Of a DNA stretch of 64,000 nt, positions 1 through 10,600 are shown one piece after another. The position numbers were made by a program, and so were the translations under genes. This DNA is from Prevotella sp. (GTDB lineage Bacteria > Bacteroidota > Bacteroidia > Bacteroidales > Bacteroidaceae), in assembly GCA_015060485.1 (NCBI GenBank), contig SUYI01000002.1, positions 124,001 through 188,000 on the forward strand, read 5' to 3'. Positions within the stretch are counted from its first letter, which is position 1. Every line of letters begins with the position of its first letter. The notes beneath the pieces were generated by a model. That model saw only the letters and a program-made list of their open reading frames with translations. It was not told the DNA's origin and did no database searches.

Positions 1-2
1 TC

Positions 3-3000
3 AAGTATGTGGATGATCTTGAGGAATACAACGAACAGGAGGGTCTGGCCCTGAGTCCTGAGGAGATTGAGTATCTCCATGGACTGGAGAAGCACAATGG
101 TCGTCCACTGACGGATTCAGAGATCTTCGGTTTTGCCCAGATCAACTCTGAGCACTGCCGTCATAAGATCTTCGGTGGTACGTTTATCATCGACGGCAAG
201 GAGATGGAGTCGAGTCTCTTCGCGATGATTAAGAAGACCACTCAGGAGAACCCCAACAAGATTCTCTCAGCCTATAAGGACAACGTGGCCTTTGCACAGG
301 GGCCCGTCGTTGAGCAGTTTGCCCCGAAAGACCAGAGCACAAGCGACTGGTTCCAGGTGAAGGATATCGAGAGTGTCATCTCGCTGAAAGCTGAGACGCA
401 TAACTTCCCCACGACCGTAGAGCCTTTCAACGGTGCAGCTACCGGTACTGGCGGTGAGATCCGCGACCGTATGGGTGGTGGCGTCGGTTCTTGGCCAATC
501 GCTGGTACCGCTGTCTATATGACGGCGTATCCTCGTCTTGACGACTCGGAAATTAAGAATGAAGAATTAAGAATTAAGAGAGACTGGGAGAATATCCTGC
601 CCGTGCGCCAGTGGTTGTATCAGACCCCACAGCAGATTCTGACGAAGGCCTCGAATGGTGCCTCAGACTTCGGTAACAAATTTGGCCAGCCACTGATTTG
701 TGGTTCTGTGCTGACCTTCGAGCATCAGGAGGGTAAGGAGAAGTATGCCTACGATAAGGTTATCATGCTGGCTGGTGGCGTGGGTTACGGCACTAAGCGC
801 GACTGCTTGAAGAAGGAGCCTCAGAAGGGTAACAAGGTGGTCGTTGTGGGTGGTGATAACTATCGCATCGGATTGGGCGGTGGTTCTGTATCATCAGTTG
901 ATACTGGCCGTTACAGCAACGGTATCGAACTGAATGCTGTTCAGCGTGCCAACCCAGAGATGCAGAAGCGTGCCTACAACCTCGTTCGTGCACTCTGCGA
1001 GGAGGATGTGAATCCTGTTGTTTCAATACACGACCACGGATCAGCAGGTCACTTGAACTGCTTGTCTGAGCTTGTTGAGGAGTGCGGTGGCGAGATTGAC
1101 ATGACCAAGCTGCCTATTGGTGACAAGACCCTTTCATCGAAGGAGATTATCGCCAACGAGAGTCAGGAGCGTATGGGCTTGCTCATCGACGAGAAGCATA
1201 TCGAGCATGTACGTAAGATTGCTGAGCGCGAGCGTGCTCCGCTGTATGTCGTTGGTGAGACCACAGGCGATGCCCACTTCTCGTTCAAGCAGGGCGACGG
1301 CGTAAAGCCTTTCGACCTCGACGTGGCCCAGATGTTCGGACACTCTCCGAAGACCATCATGCGCGACAATACCGTTGAACGCCATTACGAAGATGTAACT
1401 TATACACAGGATAAGATTAACGAGTATCTCGAGCGTGTGCTCCAGTTGGAGGCTGTGGCTTGTAAGGACTGGTTGACGAATAAGGTAGACCGCTCTGTGA
1501 CAGGTAAGATTGCCCGTCAGCAGTGTCAGGGTGAGATCCAGTTGCCTTTGAGCGACTGTGGTGTCGTAGCCCTCGACTACCGTGGTGAGAAGGGTATCGC
1601 TACAGCCCTTGGTCATGCGCCTCAGGCTGGTTTGGCTGATCCTGCTGCAGGCAGTGTGCTCTCTGTGGCAGAGGCGCTGACGAATATTGTCTGGGCGCCT
1701 ATGGCTGAGGGTATGGACTCTATTTCATTGAGTGCCAACTGGATGTGGCCATGCCGCTCTCAGGAGGGTGAGGATGCCCGTCTCTATGCTGGTGTGAAGG
1801 CGCTTTCAGACTTCTGCTGCGACCTGCATATCAACGTGCCTACTGGTAAGGACTCTCTCTCATTGAGCCAGCAATATCCTAATGGCGAGAAGATCATCTC
1901 CCCGGGAACCGTGATTGTATCAGCAGGCGGTGAGGTCAGCGACATTAAGAAGGTGGTATCGCCCGTATTGGTTAACGATAAGAATGCATCACTCTATCAT
2001 ATCGACTTCTCGTTCGACGAGCAGCACCTTGGTGGTTCTGCTTTTGCCCAGAGCTTGGGCAAGGTGGGCGACGATGTGCCTACTGTGAAGAATCCGGAGT
2101 ATTTTGCAGATGCCTTTATGGCCGTGCAGCAGATGATTGAGAAGGGTTGGATTATGGCAGGTCACGATATCTCGGCTGGTGGTCTGATTACCACGCTGCT
2201 CGAGATGTGCTTCGCCAACACGAAGGGCGGACTGCACATCAACCTGCATGATATCTGCAAGGATGGCGACATCGTAAAGACCCTCTTCGCAGAAAACCCT
2301 GGTGTGGTCATCGAAGTAAGCGATAAGTACAAACAGGAGTTCAAGGAGTTTATGGAGGAGCAGGGTATAGGCTATGCCAAGATTGGCTACCCCGTAGAGG
2401 ACGCTCGCACCATCGTGATAAAGGCAGGCGACGATGAGAAGACCTTCGACATCGATGCCCTGCGCGATGTATGGTATAAGACCTCTTATCTGCTCGATCG
2501 CAAGCAGAGCTTCAACGGCAAGGCTAAGGAGCGTTTCGAGAACTACAAGAAGCAGCCTCTCGAAATGAAGTTCCCCAAGGGCTTCACTGGTAAGTTTTCT
2601 CAGTATGGTATCTCTGCTGATCGCCGCGATGCTTCAGGCATTAAGGCTGCGATTATACGTGAGAAGGGTACCAACGGAGAGCGCGAGATGGCATATATGC
2701 TCTACCTCGCTGGCTTCGACGTGAAGGATGTAATGATGACTGATTTGATTACGGGTCGCGAGACACTGGAAGAGGTGAACCTCATCGTATTCTGCGGTGG
2801 TTTCTCTAATTCCGACGTGCTTGGTTCTGCGAAAGGTTGGGCAGGTGCTTTCCTCTTCAACCCCAAGGCCAAGGAGGCCCTCGATAAGTTCTATGCCCGT
2901 AAGGACACCCTCTCACTGGGTATCTGTAACGGATGTCAGCTGATGGTAGAGCTTGGCCTCACAGGTGCCAAGGGAGCCAAGATGCTGCACAACGACTCGC

Positions 3001-3386
3001 ATAAGTTCGAGAGCGAGTTTATCTGCCTCGACATTCCTCAGAACAACAGCGTGATGTTCGGAAGCCTGAGTGGTTCGAAGTTGGGTCTTTGGGTAGCTCA
3101 TGGAGAGGGTAAGTTCCATCTGCCAGAGGCAGAGAGCGCCTACAACGTGATTGCCAAGTACAACTATGCTGGCTATCCCGCTAATCCTAACGGCTCAGAC
3201 TATAATGTGGCAGGTATCAGCTCTGAGGACGGTCGTCATCTCTGTATGATGCCTCATCTGGAGCGTGCCTTCTTCCCCTGGCAGAATGCCTGGTATCCCG
3301 CTGACCGCAAGAACGACGAGGTGACACCTTGGATAGAGGCCTTCGTCAATGCACGCCGCTGGGTAGAAGAAAAGGTAAAAAAGTAA
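3..3386 (+). CDS. purL: Phosphoribosylformylglycinamidine synthase, 5' end missing
   Basis: Large single-chain FGAM synthase (FGAR to FGAM, ATP- and glutamine-dependent, purine synthesis, cytosol). The frame is open from the window edge, so the track's GTG at base 9 is not the true start; about 100 N-terminal residues should lie upstream. The sequence shows the synthetase half (AETHNFPTTVEPFNGAATGTGG), a second half (TGKDSLSLS), and a C-terminal class I glutamine amidotransferase with its nucleophile Cys (LGICNGCQLM) and a late HLERAFFPW block. Around base 550 a 7-nt repeat (AATTAAG type) is read in frame as EIKNEELRIKR, a segment I would not expect in this conserved region. The chromate-transporter pair begins 11 bases after the stop, so co-transcription is plausible. 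The family assignment is very secure. Confidence 0.97.
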   Translation, partial: KYVDDLEEYNEQEGLALSPEEIEYLHGLEKHNGRPLTDSEIFGFAQINSEHCRHKIFGGTFIIDGKEMESSLFAMIKKTTQENPNKILSAYKDNVAFAQGPVVEQFAPKDQSTSDWFQVKDIESVISLKAETHNFPTTVEPFNGAATGTGGEIRDRMGGGVGSWPIAGTAVYMTAYPRLDDSEIKNEELRIKRDWENILPVRQWLYQTPQQILTKASNGASDFGNKFGQPLICGSVLTFEHQEGKEKYAYDKVIMLAGGVGYGTKRDCLKKEPQKGNKVVVVGGDNYRIGLGGGSVSSVDTGRYSNGIELNAVQRANPEMQKRAYNLVRALCEEDVNPVVSIHDHGSAGHLNCLSELVEECGGEIDMTKLPIGDKTLSSKEIIANESQERMGLLIDEKHIEHVRKIAERERAPLYVVGETTGDAHFSFKQGDGVKPFDLDVAQMFGHSPKTIMRDNTVERHYEDVTYTQDKINEYLERVLQLEAVACKDWLTNKVDRSVTGKIARQQCQGEIQLPLSDCGVVALDYRGEKGIATALGHAPQAGLADPAAGSVLSVAEALTNIVWAPMAEGMDSISLSANWMWPCRSQEGEDARLYAGVKALSDFCCDLHINVPTGKDSLSLSQQYPNGEKIISPGTVIVSAGGEVSDIKKVVSPVLVNDKNASLYHIDFSFDEQHLGGSAFAQSLGKVGDDVPTVKNPEYFADAFMAVQQMIEKGWIMAGHDISAGGLITTLLEMCFANTKGGLHINLHDICKDGDIVKTLFAENPGVVIEVSDKYKQEFKEFMEEQGIGYAKIGYPVEDARTIVIKAGDDEKTFDIDALRDVWYKTSYLLDRKQSFNGKAKERFENYKKQPLEMKFPKGFTGKFSQYGISADRRDASGIKAAIIREKGTNGEREMAYMLYLAGFDVKDVMMTDLITGRETLEEVNLIVFCGGFSNSDVLGSAKGWAGAFLFNPKAKEALDKFYARKDTLSLGICNGCQLMVELGLTGAKGAKMLHNDSHKFESEFICLDIPQNNSVMFGSLSGSKLGLWVAHGEGKFHLPEAESAYNVIAKYNYAGYPANPNGSDYNVAGISSEDGRHLCMMPHLERAFFPWQNAWYPADRKNDEVTPWIEAFVNARRWVEEKVKK
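550..577 (+). repeat. In-frame heptanucleotide array in purL
   Basis: About four degenerate 7-nt units (AATTAAG, AATGAAG, AATTAAG, AATTAAG) lie inside the purL reading frame and encode a lysine/glutamate-rich insert. Similar 7-nt arrays occur between genes and inside other genes in this window. Confidence 0.7.
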
Positions 3387-3397
3387 AAAGGTAAAAA

Positions 3398-3931
3398 GTG
3401 AACATCTATTGGGAATCATTTAAGACCTTCTTTAAGATTGGCATATTCACCCTCGGGGGTGGATATGCCATGATTCCTTTGATAGAGGAAGAGGTGGTTA
3501 ACAAACACAAATGGGTGGATAAGGACGAGATGCTCGACCTGATAGCCATTGCCCAGAGCTGTCCTGGGGTCTTTGCCATTAATATTGCCACCTTTATCGG
3601 CTATAAGCTGAAAAAGGAGCGAGGTGCCATTGCTACCACTATGGGTACGGCACTTCCCTCGTTTCTGATTATTCTGCTGATAGCGATGTTCTTCCACCAG
3701 TTTGAAGACAATCGCATCGTTGCTGCTATCTTCAAAGGTATCCGCCCTGCAGTTGTTGCCCTCATCGCTGTACCTACCTTCAATCTAGGCAAACGGGCCC
3801 AGCTGAACAAATGGACGATATGGATTCCCATTGTGTCTGCCCTATTGATATGGCTATTGGGTGTTTCGCCCATTTGGATTATCATTGCTGCTGGTGTAGG
3901 CGGTTACATCTGGGGAGAGGTAATAAAGTAA
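3398..3931 (+). CDS. Chromate transporter family protein, first of pair
   Basis: Short-chain CHR-family membrane protein of 177 residues. The N-terminus has the family signature (FFKIGIFTLGGGYAMIPLI) and the AQSCPGVFAINIATFIGY block, followed by hydrophobic segments to the C-terminus. Short-chain CHR proteins are normally encoded as adjacent pairs that together make the two halves of the transporter, and the next gene is such a partner. The start is GTG at 3398, just after a purine-rich AAAAGGT spacer; no in-frame ATG gives a better N-terminus. It lies 11 bases after purL. CHR members are known for chromate/sulfate anion transport, but the substrate of this Bacteroidales pair cannot be read from sequence. 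Confidence 0.9.
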   Translation: MNIYWESFKTFFKIGIFTLGGGYAMIPLIEEEVVNKHKWVDKDEMLDLIAIAQSCPGVFAINIATFIGYKLKKERGAIATTMGTALPSFLIILLIAMFFHQFEDNRIVAAIFKGIRPAVVALIAVPTFNLGKRAQLNKWTIWIPIVSALLIWLLGVSPIWIIIAAGVGGYIWGEVIK

Positions 3932-3947
3932 AAAGGTAAGTGAAACG

Positions 3948-4526
3948 ATGATATTCTTCTGGTTATTCGTTACATTCTTCGAGATAGGCGTCTTTGGCTT
4001 TGGTGGGGGATACGGTATGCTCTCGCTGATTCAGCACGAAACTGTAGAGCATTGGCATTGGCTGTCGAGCAGTGAGTTTACGGATATTGTGGCTATTTCG
4101 CAGATGACCCCTGGTCCCATTGGTATCAACTCCGCCACCTATTGTGGATATACCGCTGTGAAGAATGCGGGATTCTCAATGCCAATGGCTGTGTTAGGAA
4201 GTGCTACTGCCACCTTTGCGTTGGTATTGCCTTCGCTCATACTCATGGTTCTTATCAGTAAGATGTTCATGAAGTATATGCATACCAGAACAGTCGAAAG
4301 CGTATTCAAGGCCCTGCGTCCTGCTGTTGTTGGTCTGTTGGCAGCTGCTACATTATTATTATGTACGCGCGAAAACTTCAGTACTCCCCAAGAAAACCTG
4401 TGGCAGTTCTGCATCAGCTGTTTCCTTTTCGCTGCTTCCTTTTATGGGGTCAAGGTAATGAAAATCAACCCCATCCACATGATACTTTTCAGCGCTGTGG
4501 CGGGGTTGGTATTGTTCTATGAGTAA
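3948..4526 (+). CDS. Chromate transporter family protein, second of pair
   Basis: Second short CHR-family protein, 192 residues, homologous in layout to the preceding gene (FFEIGVFGFGGGYGMLSLI near the N-terminus, then ISQMTPGPIGINSATYCGY). Four to six hydrophobic segments are visible, so it is an inner-membrane protein. It starts 16 bases after the first half, in the same direction, and is closed by a hairpin terminator. The pair very probably acts as a heterodimeric anion transporter. The actual anion (chromate, sulfate or other) is unknown. Confidence 0.9.
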   Translation: MIFFWLFVTFFEIGVFGFGGGYGMLSLIQHETVEHWHWLSSSEFTDIVAISQMTPGPIGINSATYCGYTAVKNAGFSMPMAVLGSATATFALVLPSLILMVLISKMFMKYMHTRTVESVFKALRPAVVGLLAAATLLLCTRENFSTPQENLWQFCISCFLFAASFYGVKVMKINPIHMILFSAVAGLVLFYE

Positions 4527-4528
4527 GC

Positions 4529-4560
4529 AAAAAACGCGGCCCATGAAAGGTCGCGCTTTT
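4529..4560. terminator. Bidirectional hairpin terminator between convergent genes
   Basis: A GC-rich stem (GCGGCC pairing with GGTCGC around CATGAAA) is flanked by an A-run on the left and a T-run on the right. It can therefore serve both the chromate-transporter operon and the minus-strand FMN-binding gene that ends at 4566. Confidence 0.8.
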
Positions 4561-4565
4561 GTTTG

Positions 4566-4946
4566 TTATTTGTGCTTCTTATAATAGTCAACAGCACGAC
4601 GGATGTTTTCCTGCATCGCCTTTGAAGTGAATGTGGCACCCGTCACGGCATCCACGTCCTCAACAGTGCCCTTCTTGACGTTCATGCCCTCGTAGCTGGG
4701 CAGCATCTGCTTTTTCACCTTGGCATTATACTTGGGACCGTCTTGGTTCTTCAGCACAACGACCTTTACAATCTTATTCTTTTTAATATGAACCTCAAGG
4801 GGTGTAGCACCAGCATATCCTTCCACGTCTTGAGCCAGCGTGGTGGTATTTACAATATAGGTGCCGTCCTGGGTTTTCGTCATTACGTTGTCTGCCTGTG
4901 CCGTCATTGCGAACACCAGCAGCATAGCTATTAAAAACTTCTTCAT
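4566..4946 (-). CDS. Exported FMN-binding domain protein
   Basis: A 126-residue protein with a signal peptide (MKKFLIAMLLVFAMTAQA) and a single FMN_bind domain. Near the C-terminus is VDAVTGATFTS; the S/TGAT motif is where FMN is covalently attached to Thr in NqrC/RnfG-type proteins. It is far smaller than NqrC or RnfG and has no membrane anchor apart from the signal peptide. It is therefore probably a periplasmic flavoprotein used as an electron carrier or as a partner of a flavin-linked reductase not present here. Its ATG overlaps the stop of the upstream beta-barrel gene by four bases, so the two are translationally coupled. The domain is secure; the role is unknown. Confidence 0.85.
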   Translation of the reverse strand: MKKFLIAMLLVFAMTAQADNVMTKTQDGTYIVNTTTLAQDVEGYAGATPLEVHIKKNKIVKVVVLKNQDGPKYNAKVKKQMLPSYEGMNVKKGTVEDVDAVTGATFTSKAMQENIRRAVDYYKKHK

Positions 4947-5503
4947 TTTCCTAATGCAAATTTATATCCTAAAGTGATAGAGAACCAAGAGTGTCTGGCG
5001 GAACCAGGATTGTCAGCTTTGCTTGCGCCGAAATGATATCTGGCATCAACGACAAAATTCTGGTATTCATACGATGCACCAACGGGGAAAGAGAAATAAA
5101 CGCCATTCGCATCGTCATTGTTGCTATCGTCAACCTTTGCAGAGAGTTTGATACCAGGCTGTATACCAGCTTTAATGGCAAGTCCTGGATAAACATAGTA
5201 ATTGGCGAGAATGGGAATATTAAGGTAATCGTACTTTAAGGAAGCGTAATTTTCAGAATCTGAAGATTTCTCACCTTGCATAGAATAGAGCAGACCTGCA
5301 GATATGGAGAATTTTTTGGCCAATCCATATTCTCCCTCAACACCGGCAACAGCACCGATGCGTAGGCTGGCAGTTCTCATATTGGTCATTGTTGCAAGAT
5401 TAACACCAGCCATTGGCTTCAAGGTAATCTGCCCAACTTCATTCTGCGCAAACATACCGATGCTTGTAAGCATCATAGCTGCAATCATAAATAGTTTTCT
5501 CAT
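4943..5503 (-). CDS. PorT-family outer-membrane beta-barrel protein
   Basis: A 186-residue protein with a signal peptide ending GMFAQ, then a small beta-barrel built of alternating strands (GVEGEYGLAKKFSISAGLLYS; DYLNIPILANYYVYPGLAIKAGIQPG) and a closing aromatic/leucine strand (HSWFSITLGYKFALGK). It is of the PorT/OmpW-like outer_membrane_beta-barrel type common in Bacteroidota. It is a close paralogue of the gene at 21994, sharing NEVGQ-TLKPMAGVNLAT just after the signal peptide. It is coupled to the FMN-binding gene downstream. Function beyond an outer-membrane location cannot be stated. Confidence 0.88.
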   Translation of the reverse strand: MRKLFMIAAMMLTSIGMFAQNEVGQITLKPMAGVNLATMTNMRTASLRIGAVAGVEGEYGLAKKFSISAGLLYSMQGEKSSDSENYASLKYDYLNIPILANYYVYPGLAIKAGIQPGIKLSAKVDDSNNDDANGVYFSFPVGASYEYQNFVVDARYHFGASKADNPGSARHSWFSITLGYKFALGK

Positions 5504-5549
5504 ATTATTTTTGTTTTATTTTGATGAATATTCTTTGATGTCAGATAAA

Positions 5550-7601
5550 TCAATAGTTACCCAAGGCACTGATGCTCTGTGGCATCCAAACCTCCATATC
5601 GCCAGGTCCGCGATGGTTCCAGGCGTAGTAGGGAATCATGGTCAGTACGGCAGGACGCACGTGGGCATGTCCTATTTTATCTGTATCAAGCGCCTCACCG
5701 TCCACTTCAATGGCTGTGACGGTAAATGTCACGTCGCGCGTGCCATTGATGGTACGCTCGGCAGTACGGAAGCGAGGCTGGGCGGGCATCAGGAAGTTGA
5801 AGATGCTGAAGCGTTCGTTGTCGGCTCCCTCAGCACAATAGACCAGCGGGCCGCGTTCTACGGCAATGCGTCCGCGATCGTCCACTACGGCAGGGTGAGC
5901 CTTGATGGTGCGAACAGGCATGTCGAAATGGATGGTTACCACGTCGCCCTTCTTCCACTTGCGGTCGATGGCGAGGTAACCGTTTTCAAGTGCACCATTG
6001 ACAGGCTGGCCGTTTACCTTTATCGAGTAGCTGCCCAGCACATCGTCACTGAAGCTATAGAGACGCGAGGGAACAGGACGATCCGTTACCCATTCCGGTA
6101 TGCGTACCATAAGGGCAAACTGTTTCGCCAAGTTCTTCTTGATGGTAACAGTGATGTCGCCATCCCAGGGATATTGCGTAGCCTGTTCCAGCACGACGTC
6201 CTTGCCTGCTACCTGAATAGTAGCGGTATTGCCAGCAAACAGGTTTACAAACAATTTGCGGTCCTTGACAGCATACATATAGCCTGGGAACGAGGGTATG
6301 AAGCGGCAGAGGTTCGAGGGACAGCAGGCACAACCGAACCAAGGCTGACGCTCGACGGTGCCATCAGCGTTGAACTTATACTTGCCATCCGACGACAGCG
6401 GATTGGGATAGAAGAAACGTCCGCCGTCGACACTCATGCCACTGATGACACCGTTATACAGCGTACGCTCCATGCAGTCGATGTATTTGGCGTCGCCATG
6501 CAACAGGAACATACGATGGAAGAGATAAACCATCGAGATGGCTGCACATGTTTCGTTGTACGACGTCAGGTTGGGCAATTCGTAGTCAGCGCCAAAGGCT
6601 TCACCATTGTGACGGGCACCCACACCGCCTGTGATATAATACTTCTTGGAAACGATGTTGTCGTAAAGCGTGTCGATGGCTTTGATGTAAGCAGAATCGC
6701 CAGTCAGCGCAGCGACATCAGCCATACCGGCATACATATATCCGGCACGAACGGCATGTCCCCAGGCCTCAGTCAGTTCAATGGCGGGCTTGTCGCTCTG
6801 CGAATAGATGTTCTTGGTCTTCGTCTTGCCACGATAGTCGAGCAGGAACTTGGCCTCGTCCAGATACTTCTTTTCACCGGTGAGCACATAAAGGCGGGCC
6901 AGTGCCATCTCGGCAATCTGGTGACCGGGTGTCACACAAGCCTGTCCGGGATTGGGACCCACCTCGCGGATGACGCAGTCAGCATATCGCTTGGCAATGT
7001 TCAGGAACTTGTCTGAACCAGTAGCCTGATAGTGTGCGCAGGCAGCATCCACCATGTGTCCAAGGTTATAGAGCTCGTGGCTGAGCACTTCCTCTACCTC
7101 CCAGCGGTTCTTGCCCGACCAGTGGTGGGGATGCTCAGGATTGATGGTACGTGCGGTATAGAGGTAACCGTCGGGTTCCTGGGCAGCAGCAACGATGTCG
7201 AGTACCGAGTCGATATACTGCTTCAGTTTGGCATCAGGATAGGTCTGCAGCACATATGACGCGCCCTCGATGGTCTTGTACACATCCGTATCGTCGAACG
7301 AAAACCCCATGAACTTCGACACGTCCCACTTTGGAGTCTTCAGTCCTTCGTGGCCTGGATGTTGCAGGGTGTATGCCGCCATATTGAAATTCTCGTAACG
7401 ATGCTCACTCTCACATTTCGAGAAAGCCAGCGGGATAGTCACCTCGCGGGCTGCACGAATACGTTCTCCCCAGAATGAGCCGGGGGTCACCTTGACGGCA
7501 GTAAACGGAACTTGACTAATGGGATAGCCATTGGAAATAACCTGTGCGGTAAGGCCTTGCATAAGCATTAAACCCAATACAATGATGCTCAGTCGTTTCA
7601 T
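5550..7601 (-). CDS. GH127-family beta-L-arabinofuranosidase
   Basis: Glycoside hydrolase of family GH127 (DUF1680), about 683 residues. I chose the ATG at 7601 because it gives a signal peptide (MKRLSIIVLGLMLMQGLTAQ); the track's upstream TTG start is unlikely. The domain starts with FTAVKVTPGSFWGERI. The metal/thiol site typical of GH127 is visible: NETCA in the (alpha/alpha)6 domain and CACCPSN, whose cysteines match the zinc-bound nucleophile region of HypBA1. Beta-sandwich segments follow. Members release beta-linked L-arabinofuranose from plant and glycoprotein glycans. The gene is divergent from the GH43/MGH1 enzyme gene and has its own TAnnTTTG promoter box. The exact linkage is not readable from sequence. 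Confidence 0.92.
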   Translation of the reverse strand: MKRLSIIVLGLMLMQGLTAQVISNGYPISQVPFTAVKVTPGSFWGERIRAAREVTIPLAFSKCESEHRYENFNMAAYTLQHPGHEGLKTPKWDVSKFMGFSFDDTDVYKTIEGASYVLQTYPDAKLKQYIDSVLDIVAAAQEPDGYLYTARTINPEHPHHWSGKNRWEVEEVLSHELYNLGHMVDAACAHYQATGSDKFLNIAKRYADCVIREVGPNPGQACVTPGHQIAEMALARLYVLTGEKKYLDEAKFLLDYRGKTKTKNIYSQSDKPAIELTEAWGHAVRAGYMYAGMADVAALTGDSAYIKAIDTLYDNIVSKKYYITGGVGARHNGEAFGADYELPNLTSYNETCAAISMVYLFHRMFLLHGDAKYIDCMERTLYNGVISGMSVDGGRFFYPNPLSSDGKYKFNADGTVERQPWFGCACCPSNLCRFIPSFPGYMYAVKDRKLFVNLFAGNTATIQVAGKDVVLEQATQYPWDGDITVTIKKNLAKQFALMVRIPEWVTDRPVPSRLYSFSDDVLGSYSIKVNGQPVNGALENGYLAIDRKWKKGDVVTIHFDMPVRTIKAHPAVVDDRGRIAVERGPLVYCAEGADNERFSIFNFLMPAQPRFRTAERTINGTRDVTFTVTAIEVDGEALDTDKIGHAHVRPAVLTMIPYYAWNHRGPGDMEVWMPQSISALGNY

Positions 7602-7631
7602 TTTTTCTTCTTCGTTTTTGTTTTCAGTCGA

Positions 7632-7663
7632 CAAAGGTACGCATTTAGTTACAAACCGCCAAG
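7632..7663 (-). promoter_or_regulatory. Bacteroides-type promoter for GH127
   Basis: On the minus strand the -7 box TACCTTTG (7632-7639) lies 30 bases before the ATG, with a weak -33 element CTTG 20 bp further up. It overlaps the ECF-like motif that serves the opposite strand. Confidence 0.6.
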
Positions 7664-7672
7664 TTTTTCGTC
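7648..7672 (+). promoter_or_regulatory. ECF-like promoter motif, GTTAC-N16-CGTC
   Basis: GTTAC at 7648 and CGTCTTAATTAT from 7669, separated by 16 bp, 24 bases before the ATG of the GH43/MGH1 gene. Motifs of the same form precede six other catabolic genes here. The arrangement resembles ECF-sigma -35/-10 elements. Confidence 0.6.
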
Positions 7673-7695
7673 TTAATTATAAATAAATAGGTAAC

Positions 7696-10600
7696 ATGAT
7701 GAAACGTTTTTGTTCTTTTTTCTTGCTACTGACAGTCTGTTTGATGGTATCAGCACAGCAAAAAGTGTATATATCAACCTCGTTCCACGAGCCAGCCACA
7801 GATGGTTTGCGGTTTATCTACAGTCGTGACGGGTGGACTTGGCAACAGGTCGACGGCATCTGGTTGAAGCCTGAGGTGGGCAACCAGCGAGTGATGCGCG
7901 ATCCCTCGATTATCCGTACGCCTGACGGCATGTTCCATCTTGTGTGGACGTCGAGTTGGCGAGGCGACAGGGGTTTTGGCTATGCTTGTTCGAAGGATCT
8001 GGTACACTGGAGCGAACAGCGTTTCATCGAGGTGATGACGGACACGTCGACAGTCAATGTCTGGGCACCCGAACTCTTCTGGGATGACGTCAAGAAACAG
8101 GCCATCATCATCTGGGCTTCGTGCATTCCAGGCAAGTTCCCTGATGGTTTGGAAGAGCACAGAAACAACCACCGCCTCTACTATACCACCACGAAGGATT
8201 TCAAGACCTTTGCGCCTACGAAGCTGATGATTGACCCAGGGTTTTCGTGCATCGACGCCACGTTGGTGAAGCGTGCCAAGAACGACTACGTGATGGTGCT
8301 GAAGGACAATACCCGTCCTGAACGCGACATCAAAGTCGCCTATGCCAAATCGCCCTATGGCCCGTGGTCGAAGGCATCAGAGCCCTTTACGGGAAAGATG
8401 ATGGAGGGTCCCACGGTACTGAAACTGGACGAGCAAATAGTAAATAGTAAATCGTCAAATAGTAAATCAGGTTGGTTGATATACTACGACCGCTATCGTC
8501 TCTTCGACTTCGGAGCCCATTATACGAAGGACTTTGTGACGTTCGAAGATGTCAGCGACCAGACAACGATTCCGCCTTTGCATAAGCACGGCACCATCTT
8601 CGAGGCTGATGAAACAATCCTGCAGGGGTTGTTGAATGCCAAAAAGATTCATTATTCGGGCAAGACGCTAAGCAATCCTAATCGTCACGACGGAGGACTG
8701 AGTCCTGTGGTGGGTGTGCACAACATCCAGATTATGCGGGCCAATCGCGAGCAGCGCTCTGAAGCTAATGGCAACGGCTGGACGTATAACCACCAGCCCA
8801 TGATGGCTTACTGGAACAATCAGTTCTTTGTACATTACCTCTGCGACCCTAAGGATGAACACGTGCCTCCCTCTCATACCTTGCTCCAAACCTCAAAGGA
8901 CGGCTATACGTGGAGTACCCCGCTGGTTCTCTTCCCTGAGGTACAGGTGCCTGAAGGTTTCCAAAAGCCCAATCGTCCTGAGAAAGCCCACGACCTCATT
9001 GCCATCATGCATCAGCGTGTGGGCTGGTATGTCTCGAAGAGTGGACAGCTGTGGGCTCTTGGCAATTATGGCGTCGCCTTCGACAAGAAGGACGACCCCA
9101 ACGATGGTAATGGTATGGGCCGCGTCATCCGTGAAGTCAGGAAGGACGGCACGCTGGGCCCGATTTATTTCATCTATCTGAACCATACCTACAAAAGCTA
9201 CAAAACCTACTTCCCTTTTTACACCAAGGCCGACAAGGCCACCCGTCAGGCCTGTGAAGAAATCCTCGCCAACCCCCGCTATCGCATGCAATGGGTAGAG
9301 GAGGCTGATCGCGAAGACCCGCTTATTCCTTTGCATAAGGAGTACAAGGCCTATTGCGACTATACCCTGCCCGACGGACAGATTGCATCGCTGTGGAAGC
9401 ATGCATTGACGTCGACAAGTGCTGATGGTGGGCTTACATGGGCCCAGCCTGTGGAACGTGCCAAGGGCTTTGTCAACAGCAACGCGAAAATCTGGGGACA
9501 GCGTCTCTCGGATGGCACCTATGCTACCATCTATAACCCTTCCGAATTCCGTTGGCCGTTGGCTATTTCGTTAAGCAAGGATGGCTATGAATACACCACG
9601 CTGAATCTGGTTCAGGGCGAAGTACCCCCCATGCGCTATGGCGGCAACTACAAGAGCTACGGCCCTCAGTATGTGCGAGGCATCCAGGAGGGTAACGGGG
9701 TTCCCAAAGACTCTGACCTCTGGGTGACTTACTCAATGAACAAAGAGGATATGTGGGTAGCGCATATCCCCGTGCCCGTCCAGACGGAAGCTCACAACCA
9801 CGCTGACAGCACGGAGTTTACTGTGGGCAAGATTTCAGATCTTGCCACCTGGAACATCCACTCCCCAGTCTACGCCCCCGTATCCTTAAACGACGGCTGG
9901 CTGACCCTCAGCGACAGCGATCCCTTTGACTATGCCCGCGTAGAAAGGAAGATTCCTGCCACTAAGGAGCTGAAGGTCAGTTTCGACCTTCGTGCCTCAC
10001 AAAACGACAAGGGTTTGTTACAGATTGAATTCCTCGATGCTCACGGTACTGCCTGTTCACGCATCGAACTTACAGACGAGGGTCTGATGCGCTGCAAAGG
10101 CGGTGCCCGCTATGGCGGACTGGACAGGTACGAGCCCAACACCACCTATCACATCGAAGCAGTCCTGAGTGTCTCGAAGCGAATGATAGAGGTCTTTATC
10201 AACGGCAAGAAGGCTGGTCAGCGCATGTTCTTTGCTCCTGTGGAGGCCATCGAGCGCGTCATGTTCCGCACGGGTTCTGAGCGCCGATTCCCTGATGTCG
10301 ATACGCCTGCCGATTGGGACGGAGTGCTTGACAATGCTGGCGACAAGGCCCCCACAGCCACCTTCGCCATTGCCAGCGTTTGTACTGTGCCCGTTGGTTC
10401 TGCCAACGGGGATGGCGCCTTCCTCCGCTACGACGACTACAAGCACTACGTCGACTACTTCAACACGATGGAGGACGAAAACATCGTACAGGCCATTCCC
10501 AACAGCAAGGCATGGGAGTGGATGATGCAGAACGTGCCCCTCTTCGACTGTCCCAACAAGGCCTTCGAAGAAATGTGGTACTATCGCTGGTGGACACTCA

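Noticed and set aside
5304-7016. 570-residue plus-strand ORF
   Set aside because: It lies antisense to the well-supported GH127 gene, begins and continues without any family motif, and has the His/Val/Arg-rich look of a shadow frame.
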